Assembly: GCF_002788215.1 (NCBI RefSeq)
Contig: NZ_CP024845.1
Span: 2,666,001 to 2,730,000 of the forward strand
Origin: Halohasta litchfieldiae
GTDB lineage: Archaea > Halobacteriota > Halobacteria > Halobacteriales > Haloferacaceae
Length of the DNA stretch: 64,000 nt
Direction: 5' to 3'
Of this stretch, positions 18,100-27,694 are shown in pieces (position 1 is the stretch's first letter; each line of letters begins with the position of its first letter). A program made the translations under genes and the position numbers. The notes beneath the pieces are model-generated. The model was not told the DNA's origin, did not search any database, and worked only from the letters and a program-made list of their open reading frames with translations.

Positions 18100-19092
18100 A
18101 TGCGTAATTTATTGACGCGGCTGAAACGCCGGTGGTCGGATACCGACAGGGCTCGCACCGATGGCGGCGTCGATTCGACCGCTTCCTTTTGGGAGCGGGA
18201 CGTTGTCAGATCCGCGCCGTTCTGGCTGCCGCCGTTCCTCTTGATCGGGCTGTTCGTCTACGGAGCAGTCCTGTGGAACATCGTCCTCTCGTTGACGAGC
18301 TTTACGGGGTTGGGCAGTCCCGACTACGGCAGTCTCAGTCTCGAAAACTACGTTATCGCGTTTCAGGGCGGGGTTCCCTCGTGGTCGGAGCTGACTGTCT
18401 CACCGATCTGGAACTCCGCGTGGAACACGGTCGTTCTGATGGTCACCTTCTCGGTTGTCTGTCTCGCCTTGGGACTCATCTTGGCCATCTTGGTCGACCA
18501 GCAGATCCGCTTCGAGAACACCTTTCGGACGATCTACCTGCTGCCGATGAGCCTCTCGTTCGTCGTGACGGCGAAGTTCTGGCTGTATATGTACAATCCA
18601 CAGACGGGGCTCATCAATATCGCGGTCCAGTCGCTTGGGTTCCAACCGGTCGAAATCGTTCAGAACCCGGACCTGAAGCTGGCGGCGGTCGCCTTTGCGC
18701 TGATCTGGCAGTTTAGCGGCTATGCGATGATCGTCTATCTGGCTGGCCTGCGGGCGATTCCGACGGGCCATTTCGAGGCTGCCCGCGTCGACGGAGCCTC
18801 GACGATCCGGATGTACTGGCGCGTGATCATCCCACAGCTTCGGACTGCCACAGTGAGCGCACTCGTCGTGCTGACGGTGTTCTCGCTGAAGGCCTTCGAC
18901 TTCCTGTTTTCGATGTACGGAGGCTACCAGCCCGGTCCCTCGGCGGACATCTTGGCTACCCGAATGGTTCGGGAGGCCTACGCCAACGGGAACTGGGCCT
19001 ACGGGTCGACGATAGCGGTAATTCTGTTCGTGATGGCACTGATGATCGTCACGCCGTACATCTACTCGCAGTACAAGCGAGGTGAGCTATGA
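18100..19092 (+). CDS. sugar ABC transporter permease, MalF/UgpA type
   Basis: 330 residues, six membrane helices, with the EAA loop EAARVDGASTIRMYWRVIIPQL near residues 225-246. The polar N-terminus precedes the first helix (PFLLIGLFVYGAVLW). ATG 18100 is preferred; a TTG at 18085 immediately follows the previous stop. It forms the heterodimeric channel with the product of 19089. Confidence 0.87.
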   Translation: MRNLLTRLKRRWSDTDRARTDGGVDSTASFWERDVVRSAPFWLPPFLLIGLFVYGAVLWNIVLSLTSFTGLGSPDYGSLSLENYVIAFQGGVPSWSELTVSPIWNSAWNTVVLMVTFSVVCLALGLILAILVDQQIRFENTFRTIYLLPMSLSFVVTAKFWLYMYNPQTGLINIAVQSLGFQPVEIVQNPDLKLAAVAFALIWQFSGYAMIVYLAGLRAIPTGHFEAARVDGASTIRMYWRVIIPQLRTATVSALVVLTVFSLKAFDFLFSMYGGYQPGPSADILATRMVREAYANGNWAYGSTIAVILFVMALMIVTPYIYSQYKRGEL

Positions 19093-20024
19093 GCCACGAG
19101 ACAGCCACACCCGACGACACCACGACACGATCACTGCTCGGCTACCCGCTCCGCCGAATCGGACTGTATCTGGTCCTCGGGGCGATGGCCGCCTTCTACC
19201 TCATCCCGATCGAAACGGGGCTGATGACCGCCATCACGAGCCCCGAAACCTACACCGGGACCCATCCGTACTTGCCGCCGCTGGAGCCACTGATTCCGGG
19301 GACCGGCGAGTTCTCGCTGCAGCCGTGGGGGACCGCCTTCGAGGGGCTCCAGTCGGGGCTCGTCAACAGCCTGATCATGGTGATCCCGGCGACAATCCTC
19401 TCGGGACTGCTCGGCAGCATGGCCGCCTACGGGCTGACGACGATCAGCTGGCGGGGACAGATCGGGATCTACATCCTCTTTGTCGCGGGAATCTTCATCC
19501 CATACCAAGCCGTCTTGGTGCCGCTGACGCAGTTCTGGTACAACGTTGTCCCGCTACGGACGCTGTTCGAGCCGATTGCGCTCACCCTGCCGTTCGTCCA
19601 AGAGTACCACTGGAAACTCGTCGCGCTGACGATCACCCACGTGGCCTACGGGCTACCGATCTGTACGCTGCTGTTCCGGGCCCACTACAAGAAGCTCTCC
19701 GACGAGATGATCGAGGCCGCCCGGCTCGATGGCGCATCGATCTACCGGATCTACCGGCGGATCATCCTGCCGCTGTCGATCCCGATGTTCGCGGTCGTCT
19801 TCATCTACCAGTTCACCCAGCTCTGGAACGACCTGCTGTTCGCGCTCACCATCGTCCAGTTCGGTGACGCCGCAGTCGTCACCCAGGAACTGGTCGGCAT
19901 CGGCGTCTCACAGTCCGGCACCAACTTCCCGCTTCGGATGGCGGCTGCACTGCTCGCGGCGCTCCCGACACTCCTCGTGTACATCGTCTTCGGCGACAAG
20001 TTCGCCAAGGGAGTCGCTGCGTAA
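19089..20024 (+). CDS. sugar ABC transporter permease, MalG/UgpE type
   Basis: 311 residues overlapping the upstream permease by ATGA (19089-19092), so translation is probably coupled. It has six helices; the EAA loop is EAARLDGASIYRIYRRIILP. A long extracytoplasmic segment after helix 1 is typical of MalG-type subunits. It is the partner of the MalF-like subunit and should contact the ATPase encoded at 20053. Confidence 0.87.
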   Translation: MSHETATPDDTTTRSLLGYPLRRIGLYLVLGAMAAFYLIPIETGLMTAITSPETYTGTHPYLPPLEPLIPGTGEFSLQPWGTAFEGLQSGLVNSLIMVIPATILSGLLGSMAAYGLTTISWRGQIGIYILFVAGIFIPYQAVLVPLTQFWYNVVPLRTLFEPIALTLPFVQEYHWKLVALTITHVAYGLPICTLLFRAHYKKLSDEMIEAARLDGASIYRIYRRIILPLSIPMFAVVFIYQFTQLWNDLLFALTIVQFGDAAVVTQELVGIGVSQSGTNFPLRMAAALLAALPTLLVYIVFGDKFAKGVAA

Positions 20025-20052
20025 TGACACCCAGATCACCACCTCACAAGTT

Positions 20053-21207
20053 ATGGCAGAACTAACACTCGACGGCGTCACGAAAGTATTCACAGAAGAC
20101 GACGGCAACGAGATCGTCGCGGTCGACGAGGTCTCGGTCGACATCCAAGACGGCGAGTTCCTTGTCCTCGTTGGCCCATCGGGCTGTGGGAAATCAACAA
20201 CCCTGCGGATGGTCGCTGGGCTCGAATCCATCACGTCCGGTGAGATCCGTCTCGCCGGAAACCGAATCAACGACAAACCACCTGCCGAGCGGGATATCGC
20301 GATGGTGTTCCAGTCCTATGCGCTGTACCCTCACATGACGGTGGCCGAAAACATGAGCTTCGGGCTCGAAGAGTCGACCGAGATGGCCGACGACGAGATC
20401 AGTCGGATCGTCGACGAAACCACCGAAATGATGGGAATCAGTGACCTCCGAGAACGGAAACCCGCTGATCTCTCCGGCGGCCAACAACAGCGTGTCGCAC
20501 TCGGCCGAGCCATCGTCCGCGATCCCGAGGCATTCTTGATGGATGAACCGCTCAGCAACCTCGATGCCAAACTCCGGGCAACGATGCGGACCGAACTCCA
20601 ACGCTTGCAGGAGGAACTCGGCGTGACGACGATCTACGTCACCCACGACCAGACCGAAGCGATGACGATGGGTGACCGAATCGCCATCCTCGACGGGGGT
20701 GTGCTCCAGCAGGTCGGCACGCCACTGGAGTGTTATCACACACCGAACAACGAGTTCGTCGCCGGCTTCATTGGCGATCCGTCGATGAATTTCTTCGAGA
20801 TGGACGTCGACCGGAACCAACTTCTCGGAGATCTATTCGAGTACCCGCTCACGCCAGCCCAACAAGAGTCGGTCGACGAAGCCCGGGAGGTCACCTTCGG
20901 CATTCGGCCCGAAGACATCGATATCGAGGTCGACGGAACGGTCGACTCGGAGTTCGAGTTCGAGGTGACCGTCGACGTAGTCGAGCCACGAGGCGACGAA
21001 AACACGATCCACCTTACGTTCGACCGGGACGTCGACGACCCCGAGACGTTCACCGCGACCGTCAGCGGGCTTCGCCAGCTACAGGCCGGAGACGCGGTCG
21101 TCGCAACGTTCCCACCGGAGGCGATCCACCTGTTCGATGTCGACTCCGGGGCGGCGCTCCACAATCGCTCGCTGGACGTGCCCGAAGCGACCGAACAGCT
21201 CGTTTAG
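20053..21207 (+). CDS. sugar ABC transporter ATPase, MalK/UgpC/MsmK type
   Basis: 384 residues. Walker A is GPSGCGKST, signature LSGGQQQR, Walker B LMDEP, and the H-loop sits in YVTHD. A C-terminal OB/TOBE regulatory region starts after about residue 235 (FGIRPEDI) and is longer than in uptake ATPases without MalK-type control. Longer upstream frames only overlap the permease gene; ATG 20053 gives the family start MAELTLDGV. This completes the importer. Confidence 0.9.
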   Translation: MAELTLDGVTKVFTEDDGNEIVAVDEVSVDIQDGEFLVLVGPSGCGKSTTLRMVAGLESITSGEIRLAGNRINDKPPAERDIAMVFQSYALYPHMTVAENMSFGLEESTEMADDEISRIVDETTEMMGISDLRERKPADLSGGQQQRVALGRAIVRDPEAFLMDEPLSNLDAKLRATMRTELQRLQEELGVTTIYVTHDQTEAMTMGDRIAILDGGVLQQVGTPLECYHTPNNEFVAGFIGDPSMNFFEMDVDRNQLLGDLFEYPLTPAQQESVDEAREVTFGIRPEDIDIEVDGTVDSEFEFEVTVDVVEPRGDENTIHLTFDRDVDDPETFTATVSGLRQLQAGDAVVATFPPEAIHLFDVDSGAALHNRSLDVPEATEQLV

Positions 21208-21212
21208 CAAGC

Positions 21213-21227
21213 GTAGCCTCCGGCTAC
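21213..21227. repeat. GTAG-N7-CTAC palindrome, copy 3, possible terminator
   Basis: GTAGCCTCCGGCTAC can form a 6-bp stem with a 3-base loop and is followed by tgttttg. It begins 6 bp after the ABC operon stop and lies between convergent genes, so it could terminate transcription. Confidence 0.55.
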
Positions 21228-21239
21228 TGTTTTGTATAG

Positions 21240-21443
21240 CTACTCTAACAGCCCGATATCTTTGGCAACCAGATCCTGAATTTGGGATTTGAGTGCAGGC
21301 TCGATTTCGGCGCATTCCTCACCATCGTGTCGGTTCTCGTTGTGGGTCTCCAGTTGGTCGCCAACGTCCGAAAGCGGAACGCTCGTCTCGGTGCCGCACT
21401 CCTCACAAATAATCGGAACCTGTGGGTCGGTGTCGTCAGTCAT
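21240..21443 (-). CDS. small C2H2-type zinc-finger-like protein
   Basis: 67 residues starting MTDDTDPQVP. CEEC is followed, after 17 residues, by HNENRH, giving C-x2-C-x17-H-x4-H, a plausible single zinc site. The tail is helical and acidic. Haloarchaea carry many such small zinc proteins of unknown role. ATG 21443 is preferred over a longer frame that runs into the upstream region. Confidence 0.6.
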   Translation of the reverse strand: MTDDTDPQVPIICEECGTETSVPLSDVGDQLETHNENRHDGEECAEIEPALKSQIQDLVAKDIGLLE

Positions 21444-21678
21444 ACCGACCAGTTGCCCTGTGGGATGAAAACCGGTCCGGTTTCGGGGAACGCCTTCCAG
21501 CCTCCCGGATGGCATCCGGCAACAATCCCTTCTACGTTGTATTCGGCGGTGTTATTCGCCACTTATATTAGTGTCTGTAGCCAGCGTTGAGTCGATGAAA
21601 GGGTGCTATCCGTGCGTGTCGTGTCGACACCAAACGTTCAACGAGTACCGACCGACCGTAGTACAGGGGGTGTGGTGA

Positions 21679-23208
21679 GTGGTCTCCCAAACGGCGGCGC
21701 TCGCCGCGACCGTGGTTACGCTGGCCACGTTTACCGCCGCAGGGCTGTGGTATGCTCACGGTCGCGTCGGATCAGTCGAGGATCTGCTGACTGCCCGAAA
21801 CTCGACGGGGACCGCGATGACCACTGCGACGTTGATTGCGTCGACGATGGGTGCGTGGATCCTGTTCAGTCCCGCCGAGGCCGGAGCCGCCTTTGGTGGC
21901 CTGCCTGCCATCCTCGGCTATGCCATTGGGAGTGCGATCCCCCTGCTGTTGTTCATTCCTGTCGGCGTCCGTATCCGCGAACTGATGCCGACCGGCCACT
22001 CACTGACTGAGTTCGTCCTCGTTCGGTTCGGTCCGGTGATGTACGTCTTCGTGCTCGTGGTCTCGGTGTTCTACATGTTCATCTTCCTCGCAGCGGAGAT
22101 GACCGCGATTGCAGGCTCGCTCGAACTGGTCGCCGGGATTCCAGCGTGGCAGACCGCAACTGCGGTCGGCCTGTTCGTCCTCGTTTATACGGCCTACGGT
22201 GGCCTCGTCGCTAGCATCTTCACCGATACCATCCAGACGCTCGTTATCCTCCCCCTACTGGCAGTCGGCTTCGGGGCGGCGGTCCTCGCGTTGGGCGGCA
22301 CCGGCGAGATCCATGCCACCGCGCTCGCCACCGATCCGAGCCTGCTCGATCCGGGTTTCCGTCCGGGACTGGAGTTCGGGCTGTATGTCGTATTCGCCAT
22401 TTTGGGTGCAAATATGCTGAACCAGGGGATCTGGCAGCGCGTGTACGCGGCCGATGGTGAGTCGACGCTCACCCGGTCGTTTGCGGTCGCCGCGCTGACG
22501 GTCGTGCCGATGGTACTGCTGGCGGGGCTGTTCGGGGTTGTTGCCTCGGGTCTCGGCTTGGTGACGCCCGAAACCCAAAGTGTCGCTTTCTTTCTCGTTG
22601 TGATTGAGGTTCTCCCTGAATCGATTGCTTTCGTGGTCGTCCTGTTGGTCGTCCTCTTGGTGATGAGTTCAGCCGATACGATGCTGAATGCGATTTCGAG
22701 TCTGATTACCGTCGACCTCGCCCGAATTATCGACGTCGACAACGACCGTTCGCTTCGACTGACCGGTCGGGGTCTCACGGTCTTGGTTGCCATCGGAGCG
22801 ATCATCATCGGCGCACAAGGCTACAGCGTCCTCCGGCTGTTTTTGACCGCTGATCTGCTTGCGGCCGCGGTTTTTGTCCCGCTCATCTGGGGACTCTACT
22901 CACGGAGCTTGACCGAACTCGGCGGACTGGTCGCAAGCCTCGCTGGGCTCGTGGTAGGCATTGCCTACTTCCCGATGCTCCGGGGGGTCGTGATGCTGGT
23001 GCCCGGTGTCGGACCGCTGCTTCCAGAGCCAGCGTTCCTGCCCGCGTTCCTCGGGGCCACTGCAGTCTCGACACTGGTGACCGGTCTCGCAGTCGCTGTC
23101 GGCTCCGCGAACTTTGAGTTCGATTCGCTGACAACCAAGATTCGGTCGTTCGACGAGTCGACCACCGAGGACCCATCAGCGGCCGCAGCTGGGGAGGTGT
23201 CGGACTGA
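21679..23208 (+). CDS. sodium:solute symporter (SSS family)
   Basis: 509 residues, about 13 membrane helices, GTG start. Typical segments are STMGAWILFSPAEAGAAFGG, AEMTAIAGSLELVAGIPAW and MSSADTMLNAISSLITVDLAR, the last being the conserved TM8 Ser-rich sodium-binding region. The substrate is unknown; proline, pantothenate, acetate and urea types share this fold. The next gene starts on the stop codon's last base. A GTAG-N7-CTAC palindrome lies inside at 22954-22968. Confidence 0.85.
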   Translation: MVSQTAALAATVVTLATFTAAGLWYAHGRVGSVEDLLTARNSTGTAMTTATLIASTMGAWILFSPAEAGAAFGGLPAILGYAIGSAIPLLLFIPVGVRIRELMPTGHSLTEFVLVRFGPVMYVFVLVVSVFYMFIFLAAEMTAIAGSLELVAGIPAWQTATAVGLFVLVYTAYGGLVASIFTDTIQTLVILPLLAVGFGAAVLALGGTGEIHATALATDPSLLDPGFRPGLEFGLYVVFAILGANMLNQGIWQRVYAADGESTLTRSFAVAALTVVPMVLLAGLFGVVASGLGLVTPETQSVAFFLVVIEVLPESIAFVVVLLVVLLVMSSADTMLNAISSLITVDLARIIDVDNDRSLRLTGRGLTVLVAIGAIIIGAQGYSVLRLFLTADLLAAAVFVPLIWGLYSRSLTELGGLVASLAGLVVGIAYFPMLRGVVMLVPGVGPLLPEPAFLPAFLGATAVSTLVTGLAVAVGSANFEFDSLTTKIRSFDESTTEDPSAAAAGEVSD

Positions 23209-23321
23209 TGGCGGTCGGGTCGACGCTGTTTGCAGTCCTGATCTGGGGATCAGTCGGCAGTGTCCTCGCCGTGTTCGGCTACATCTCGTGGCTGCTTATC
23301 AGGCTTCGGCGAACCAAGTAG
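23208..23321 (+). CDS. 37-residue single-helix protein coupled to the symporter
   Basis: ATG 23208 overlaps the symporter stop as TGATG. The product starts MAVGSTLFAVLIWGSVGS and ends with basic residues IRLRRTK after one membrane helix, implying an N-out/C-in orientation. Tiny membrane partners of SSS symporters are known in other lineages (for example YhdT beside PanF, or DUF4212 proteins), so a symporter accessory subunit is the best reading. Its TAG stop lies inside the 10-bp palindrome gtagcgctac (23317-23326). Confidence 0.65.
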   Translation: MAVGSTLFAVLIWGSVGSVLAVFGYISWLLIRLRRTK

Positions 23322-23410
23322 CGCTACTCACGTTTTGAGACTGTTTATACCAACACAATTCTCTTTACGTAATTAATATCGGTTTCAATATTCGTCGGGA
23401 AGCCCGCTCA

Positions 23411-23416
23411 TTTAAG
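23411..23416 (+). promoter_or_regulatory. TATA box for moaA
   Basis: tttaag is centred 27 bp before ATG 23441, supporting a leaderless moaA transcript. Confidence 0.55.
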
Positions 23417-23440
23417 TCTGCGTGGCAAGCATACTACCGT

Positions 23441-24457
23441 ATGAGCGAGCCACTCGCAGACGAGTTCGGACGGGAGGTGACCGGGGTCCGAATCTCGTTG
23501 ACCGACCGCTGTAACTTCGACTGCATCTACTGCCACAACGAGGGGCTCGGCGACACCCGTGGACCGATGGAGCCGTCCGACGACGAGATCACTGCCGACG
23601 AGGTCGTTCGGTTTCTTGAGGTTGTCGAGGAGTTCGGCGTCGAAAAGGTGAAATTCACCGGCGGCGAGCCGATGTTGCGCGCCGACCTCGAAGAGATCAT
23701 CCGCCGCACGCCCGAGTCGATGGAAGTCTCGCTGACGACCAACGGCACGTTCCTTCGTGGACGCGCCGAAGATCTCAAAGAAGCCGGCCTTGCTCGCGTC
23801 AATGTCTCACAGGACGCTCTCGATCCCGACGAGTTCGCGGCGGTCACGAAATCCGGTGCGTACGAAGAAGTCCTCGACGGGGTCGAAGCCGCCATCGAGG
23901 CCGGATTAACCCCCGTAAAACTAAATATGGTTGTCTTCGAGCACACCGCTGGCTACGTCGAGGGGATGGTCGACCACGTCGCCGAAAACGAAGGCCTCCA
24001 GCTCCAACTGATCGAGTATATGCCGGAACTCACCGGTCGACCGGAGTGGAACATCGACATTCAACGGGTCCACGACTGGCTGGAGGATATTTCGGATCGG
24101 GTCGAACACCGCGAGATGCACGACCGGAAACGCTACTGGGTTAGCAGTACCGACCGCGATACCGCGACCGACAGCGAGGGCGACGACAGCAACTGCGGAA
24201 TGGTCGAAATCGTCGACCCCGTTGAGAACCCGACTTTTTGTGCGAACTGCCATCGCGTACGCGTAACACATGAAGGATATCTCAAGGGCTGTCTGAACCG
24301 GAACGACGACCTCCGGTCGATGGGTGAAATGAGCCGCGAGGAAATCCGCGAGACGTTTCGGGCGGTCGTCGACAACCGAGTGCCCTACTACGGCGAGTAT
24401 CTGATCGAGGGCGACGACGGCGAGTGGGAACTCAACGAGGAGTATATCGGAGCCTGA
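23441..24457 (+). CDS. moaA: GTP 3',8-cyclase (molybdenum cofactor biosynthesis)
   Basis: 338 residues. The N-terminal radical SAM cluster motif is CNFDCIYC (C-x3-C-x2-C), with the GGEP motif in [10 protein letters not shown]. The C-terminal second 4Fe-4S site is FCANC with a later GCL cysteine. It converts GTP to 3',8-cyclo-GTP, the first step of molybdopterin synthesis. An acidic insertion near residues 240-250 ([10 protein letters not shown]) is a haloadaptive loop. The family's C-terminal GG appears degenerate: the protein ends EEYIGA. Confidence 0.9.
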   Translation: MSEPLADEFGREVTGVRISLTDRCNFDCIYCHNEGLGDTRGPMEPSDDEITADEVVRFLEVVEEFGVEKVKFTGGEPMLRADLEEIIRRTPESMEVSLTTNGTFLRGRAEDLKEAGLARVNVSQDALDPDEFAAVTKSGAYEEVLDGVEAAIEAGLTPVKLNMVVFEHTAGYVEGMVDHVAENEGLQLQLIEYMPELTGRPEWNIDIQRVHDWLEDISDRVEHREMHDRKRYWVSSTDRDTATDSEGDDSNCGMVEIVDPVENPTFCANCHRVRVTHEGYLKGCLNRNDDLRSMGEMSREEIRETFRAVVDNRVPYYGEYLIEGDDGEWELNEEYIGA

Positions 24458-24483
24458 TGCCGTAGGATGTGCTTGATCCGCCC

Positions 24484-24498
24484 GTAGCTACCGACTAC
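24484..24498. repeat. GTAG-N7-CTAC palindrome, copy 4, at a promoter
   Basis: GTAGCTACCGACTAC abuts the TATA-like cttatta (24497-24503) of the NmrA-like gene, 22 bp before its start: an operator-like position. Confidence 0.6.
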
Positions 24499-24520
24499 TT
24501 ATTATGTGGTACTGATAGCT

Positions 24521-25153
24521 GTGACTGTGAAGCTGACCGTCTTCGGCGCGAGTGGACCAACTGGCCAACAAGTAGTCGACCAGGCAGTTGGCCGTGGTCA
24601 CGAGGTGACAGCCGTCGTCACGTCGACCGCCCCGGAGTCACGGTTTCCTGACGAGGTGGATGTGGTCGAAGCCAATGTCTACGAGGGTGAGAACATCGAG
24701 GAAACCCTCAACGAGTCGACGGTGGTGTGTAACGTCATACGGCATTCGAAGAATAGCCCACCGGATTATCTCACTGTCTGTGGAGCACACATTCTGGATG
24801 CGATGGAGGCCGCTGAGGTCGGCCGGTATCTGACGGTCGTCCCCGCGGCCGTGCAGCGGGATGGCGAACAGTTCGGAGTCGGTGAGTCGATTGGGACCTC
24901 GGTGTTCCAGTTGCTCCGCCCCACGGTCACCGTCGACGCCACCAATCACGTCGCCGATGTGACCGCACGTGATCTCAACTGGACAGTGATTCGTGTGCTT
25001 CGGCTCACGGAGGGAACGACGACTCGTCAGTACACAACGGGAAACATCAGTCTCGGCATCGGCAGTGTCTCCTACGGGGATGTCGCTGCCTTCCTGCTGG
25101 ACTGCTGTGATCGCGGAATCTATCTTCGTATGCAGCCGAAAATCCGAACCTGA
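24521..25153 (+). CDS. NmrA-like NAD(P)-binding protein
   Basis: About 210 residues. The N-terminal Rossmann motif is VFGASGPTGQQ (GxxGxxG), followed by VTAVVTSTA and VVEANVYEGENIEE as in atypical short-chain dehydrogenases/NmrA regulators. No YxxxK catalytic pair is clear, so a redox sensor or reductase remains open. GTG codons at 24506, 24521 and 24527 are possible starts; the TATA-like box at 24497-24503 favours 24521 or 24527. Confidence 0.7.
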   Translation: MTVKLTVFGASGPTGQQVVDQAVGRGHEVTAVVTSTAPESRFPDEVDVVEANVYEGENIEETLNESTVVCNVIRHSKNSPPDYLTVCGAHILDAMEAAEVGRYLTVVPAAVQRDGEQFGVGESIGTSVFQLLRPTVTVDATNHVADVTARDLNWTVIRVLRLTEGTTTRQYTTGNISLGIGSVSYGDVAAFLLDCCDRGIYLRMQPKIRT

Positions 25154-25181
25154 GTGGACGGGAAGTGGCCGGTCGGTAGCG

Positions 25182-25907
25182 TCAGTTGGTAGGTGTAAGG
25201 CGGCGAGCATCGAACCCGTCGACAACCGCTCGCATCGCGTCGATAATCGATGGCCGGTACGTCCAAAACCCGGTGTAATCGCCGGGAGACTGTTCCTCTG
25301 CTAGGAGGGCCGCATGGGAGCTGTTCTCTGCGGTGCCATCGAAGATCACCCACCAGTAGTCGGTGTTGCTCTCGACGTCCGGATCGTAGGCCTCGATACC
25401 GCTGTCGGCTGGCGGCACCCAGTCCGGCTCGCCGTACAGCGATACCGTGACAGCCGATGGCAGCGCCTCGTAAAACGATAGTTGCGGTTCTGCCAACGAT
25501 AGTTGCTGGAAGCCAGCCGCCAGTCGACCGTCGCCGACTGTCGCCGCTCGGGTTTCGATCAGCCGTGAGGCAAGCAGGAGCTGACGTCTGTTCGAGGACC
25601 GAAACACCGTCTCGTCGAGTGCCCCGAACAGTGATGGCTGCTCGTCGACAGCCGTCAGCTCCGACTCCCACGCATTGAGGTAGTTCGCGACGGTTTCGAT
25701 ACTGTCCACCGAGAGCACCTCCTCGCCGTTCTGTACAGCGACCGTCGACTCGGGGAACCGCTCGTCAGTGGTGTACTTGATGAGGACATCGTGTACACCG
25801 ACGTAGTCGATGATTCGATCACAGTAGTCGGACTGGGTGTCGACGTTGTAGAACACCACTCTCCGGCGTTTTCCTCTTACCTCCGCAAGGATCTCACCGA
25901 AGACCAT
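25182..25907 (-). CDS. DICT sensory domain protein
   Basis: 241 residues from ATG 25907 (MVFGEILAEV). The C-terminal half carries the DICT-type pattern: AVTVSLYGEPDWVPP, then WWVIFDGTAENSSHAALLAEEQ and GFWTYRP. DICT domains are found with diguanylate cyclases and two-component proteins; haloarchaeal stand-alone versions are of unknown role. Longer in-frame starts up to 26018 exist, but an aatatt box near 25935-25940 (minus strand) fits 25907. Confidence 0.7.
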   Translation of the reverse strand: MVFGEILAEVRGKRRRVVFYNVDTQSDYCDRIIDYVGVHDVLIKYTTDERFPESTVAVQNGEEVLSVDSIETVANYLNAWESELTAVDEQPSLFGALDETVFRSSNRRQLLLASRLIETRAATVGDGRLAAGFQQLSLAEPQLSFYEALPSAVTVSLYGEPDWVPPADSGIEAYDPDVESNTDYWWVIFDGTAENSSHAALLAEEQSPGDYTGFWTYRPSIIDAMRAVVDGFDARRLTPTN

Positions 25908-26038
25908 ACAGCCATAATCAAACACATAATGATGAATATTCCGCTTGTGGGAACGCAATCGACCGCTTGCCTGCACTGTGTTAGCGGCTGTAGCCGGCAC
26001 CGTGGTAGGCGTCGACACCCCGGCAGCTATTCGTGATG

Positions 26039-26044
26039 TTTAAG
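26039..26044 (+). promoter_or_regulatory. TATA box of the tRNA-Ser/rps13 operon
   Basis: tttaag in the only AT-richer patch before tRNA-Ser would start transcription near 26068, leaving a leader of about 55 nt. Moderate support only. Confidence 0.4.
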
Positions 26045-26124
26045 TGGTGGACACGAGTTCATTCGACCGTAGTACTGTAGGGGCGGATGTCCCGAGTCCG
26101 TGATGGGCGACAATACGAACGCGT

Positions 26125-26210
26125 GTTGCGGTAGCCAAGCATGGCCCAAGGCGCAGGGTTGCTAACTCTGTGGCGTCACTGCCTCCGGGGTTCGAATCCC
26201 CGCCGCAACG
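26125..26210 (+). tRNA. tRNA-Ser (anticodon GCT)
   Basis: Acceptor GTTGCGG pairs with CCGCAAC. The anticodon loop TTGCTAA gives GCT, there is a long class II variable arm, and GGTTCGAATCC is the T arm. Discriminator G is at 26210; CCA is not encoded. It immediately precedes rps13, an arrangement known in haloarchaea. Confidence 0.95.
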
Positions 26211-26231
26211 CTCGCACAACTGACAATAGCT

Positions 26232-26768
26232 ATGAGTGCAGAAGAACCAGAAGACGGCTTGACAGAGGAGGAAGAAGAGAACCTCCGCTACTTCGTCCGG
26301 ATCGGACAGACCGATCTCGACGGCACGAAGAGTGTCGAGCGCAGTCTCACAGACATGAAAGGCATCGGACAGCGGACGGCACGCATCGTGTCGGACGCTT
26401 CCGGGGTAGACCGAACGGCAACGTTCGGCCTACTCGACGAGGAAGAGATCGACGCCGTCGTCGACGTCGTCGAAAACATTGAGGACCACGTCCCAGAGTG
26501 GATGCGCAACCGGCAGCACGACTTCTACACCGGTGAGAACACCCACATCGTTGGGAACGACCTCAACCAACAGCGGCGCCAAGACATCAACCGGATGCAG
26601 ATGATCGACTCCTACAAGGGCGTTCGACACAAGCGCGGACAGAAAGTCCGCGGGCAGCGCACCAAGTCCACCGGTCGTACCGAGGGGACAATCGGTGTCA
26701 ACGTCGAACGGATCAAACAGGAGCAGGCTGAAGACGCCGCAGCAGCAGAAGAGGGTGACGACGAATGA
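26232..26768 (+). CDS. rps13: 30S ribosomal protein uS13
   Basis: 178 residues. [14 protein letters not shown] and [10 protein letters not shown] form the conserved N-terminal H2TH region; [18 protein letters not shown] is the rRNA-contacting tail. The acidic C-terminal extension ([13 protein letters not shown]) is a halophile feature. It overlaps rps4 by ATGA. It lies in the head of the small subunit and forms bridges to the large subunit. Confidence 0.97.
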   Translation: MSAEEPEDGLTEEEEENLRYFVRIGQTDLDGTKSVERSLTDMKGIGQRTARIVSDASGVDRTATFGLLDEEEIDAVVDVVENIEDHVPEWMRNRQHDFYTGENTHIVGNDLNQQRRQDINRMQMIDSYKGVRHKRGQKVRGQRTKSTGRTEGTIGVNVERIKQEQAEDAAAAEEGDDE

Positions 26769-27292
26769 CGACCGGACAGAACACCAAACTGTACGAGACG
26801 CCCAACCACCCCTACCAGGGCGAGCGGATCGCCGACGAAAGCAGTCTGCTCGGTCGGTACGGGCTGGCAAACAAAGAAGAACTCTGGCGAGCACAGTCGG
26901 AGCTTCGCTCGATTCGACGCGAGGCCCGTCGACTCATCGGCGAGTCACAGGGTGACGTCGAGGCCGCCGAAGAGGCCGGCATCGAGTTCCTGACCAAACT
27001 CCGCCGCTACGGGATTCTCGGAGACAACGAGACGATCAGCGACGTGCTGTCGCTCGACGAGACCGATATCCTTGAACGACGACTCCAGACGGTCGTCTAC
27101 CGGAAAGGACTGGCTACCACGCCACAGCAGGCCCGCCAGTTCATCACCCACGGCCACATCACCGTCGACGGTGCCCGCGCAAAGGCTCCCTCACGGAAGA
27201 TTGAGGCCGGCCAAGAGGACCTCGTCGACTACGACGAGCGGAGTCCCATCGCTGACGAACTCCACCCATCACGGGCGGAGGCACAGGAGTAA
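26765..27292 (+). CDS. rps4: 30S ribosomal protein uS4
   Basis: 175 residues. The archaeal N-terminus is [17 protein letters not shown]; an S4 RNA-binding domain is seen at about residues 100-150 ([15 protein letters not shown] and [14 protein letters not shown]). It is a primary 16S-binding assembly protein. It overlaps rps13 and is followed after 6 bp by rps11. Confidence 0.97.
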   Translation: MTTGQNTKLYETPNHPYQGERIADESSLLGRYGLANKEELWRAQSELRSIRREARRLIGESQGDVEAAEEAGIEFLTKLRRYGILGDNETISDVLSLDETDILERRLQTVVYRKGLATTPQQARQFITHGHITVDGARAKAPSRKIEAGQEDLVDYDERSPIADELHPSRAEAQE

Positions 27293-27298
27293 CTACCA

Positions 27299-27688
27299 AT
27301 GAGTGAAACACAAGACGACAAGTGGGGCATCGCCCACGTGTTTTCGTCGTTCAACAACACGCTCATCACGATCACCGATCTGACGGGGGCCGAGACCATC
27401 GTCAAATCCTCCGGTGGGACCGTGGTGAAGCAGAACCGAGACGAGGCATCGCCGTACGCCGCCATGCAGATGGCCGAAACCGTCGCCGAGGAAGTCAAGG
27501 CAGCGGGCATCGCCGGACTGCATATTCGCGTTCGCGGACCGGGCGGAAATGGAAACAAATCCCCCGGCCCCGGTGCCCAAGCGACGATTCGCGCACTGGC
27601 ACGAGCCGGTATCGAGATCGGTCGGATCGAAGACGTGACGCCGATCCCACACGACGGCACACGCGCACCGAAGAACAAGCGAGTTTAA
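27299..27688 (+). CDS. rps11: 30S ribosomal protein uS11
   Basis: 129 residues. [22 protein letters not shown] and [17 protein letters not shown] are diagnostic, and the basic tail [16 protein letters not shown] is intact. It is a platform protein near the mRNA exit. It sits in the operon between rps4 and rpoD. Confidence 0.97.
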   Translation: MSETQDDKWGIAHVFSSFNNTLITITDLTGAETIVKSSGGTVVKQNRDEASPYAAMQMAETVAEEVKAAGIAGLHIRVRGPGGNGNKSPGPGAQATIRALARAGIEIGRIEDVTPIPHDGTRAPKNKRV

Positions 27689-27694
27689 CGACCT

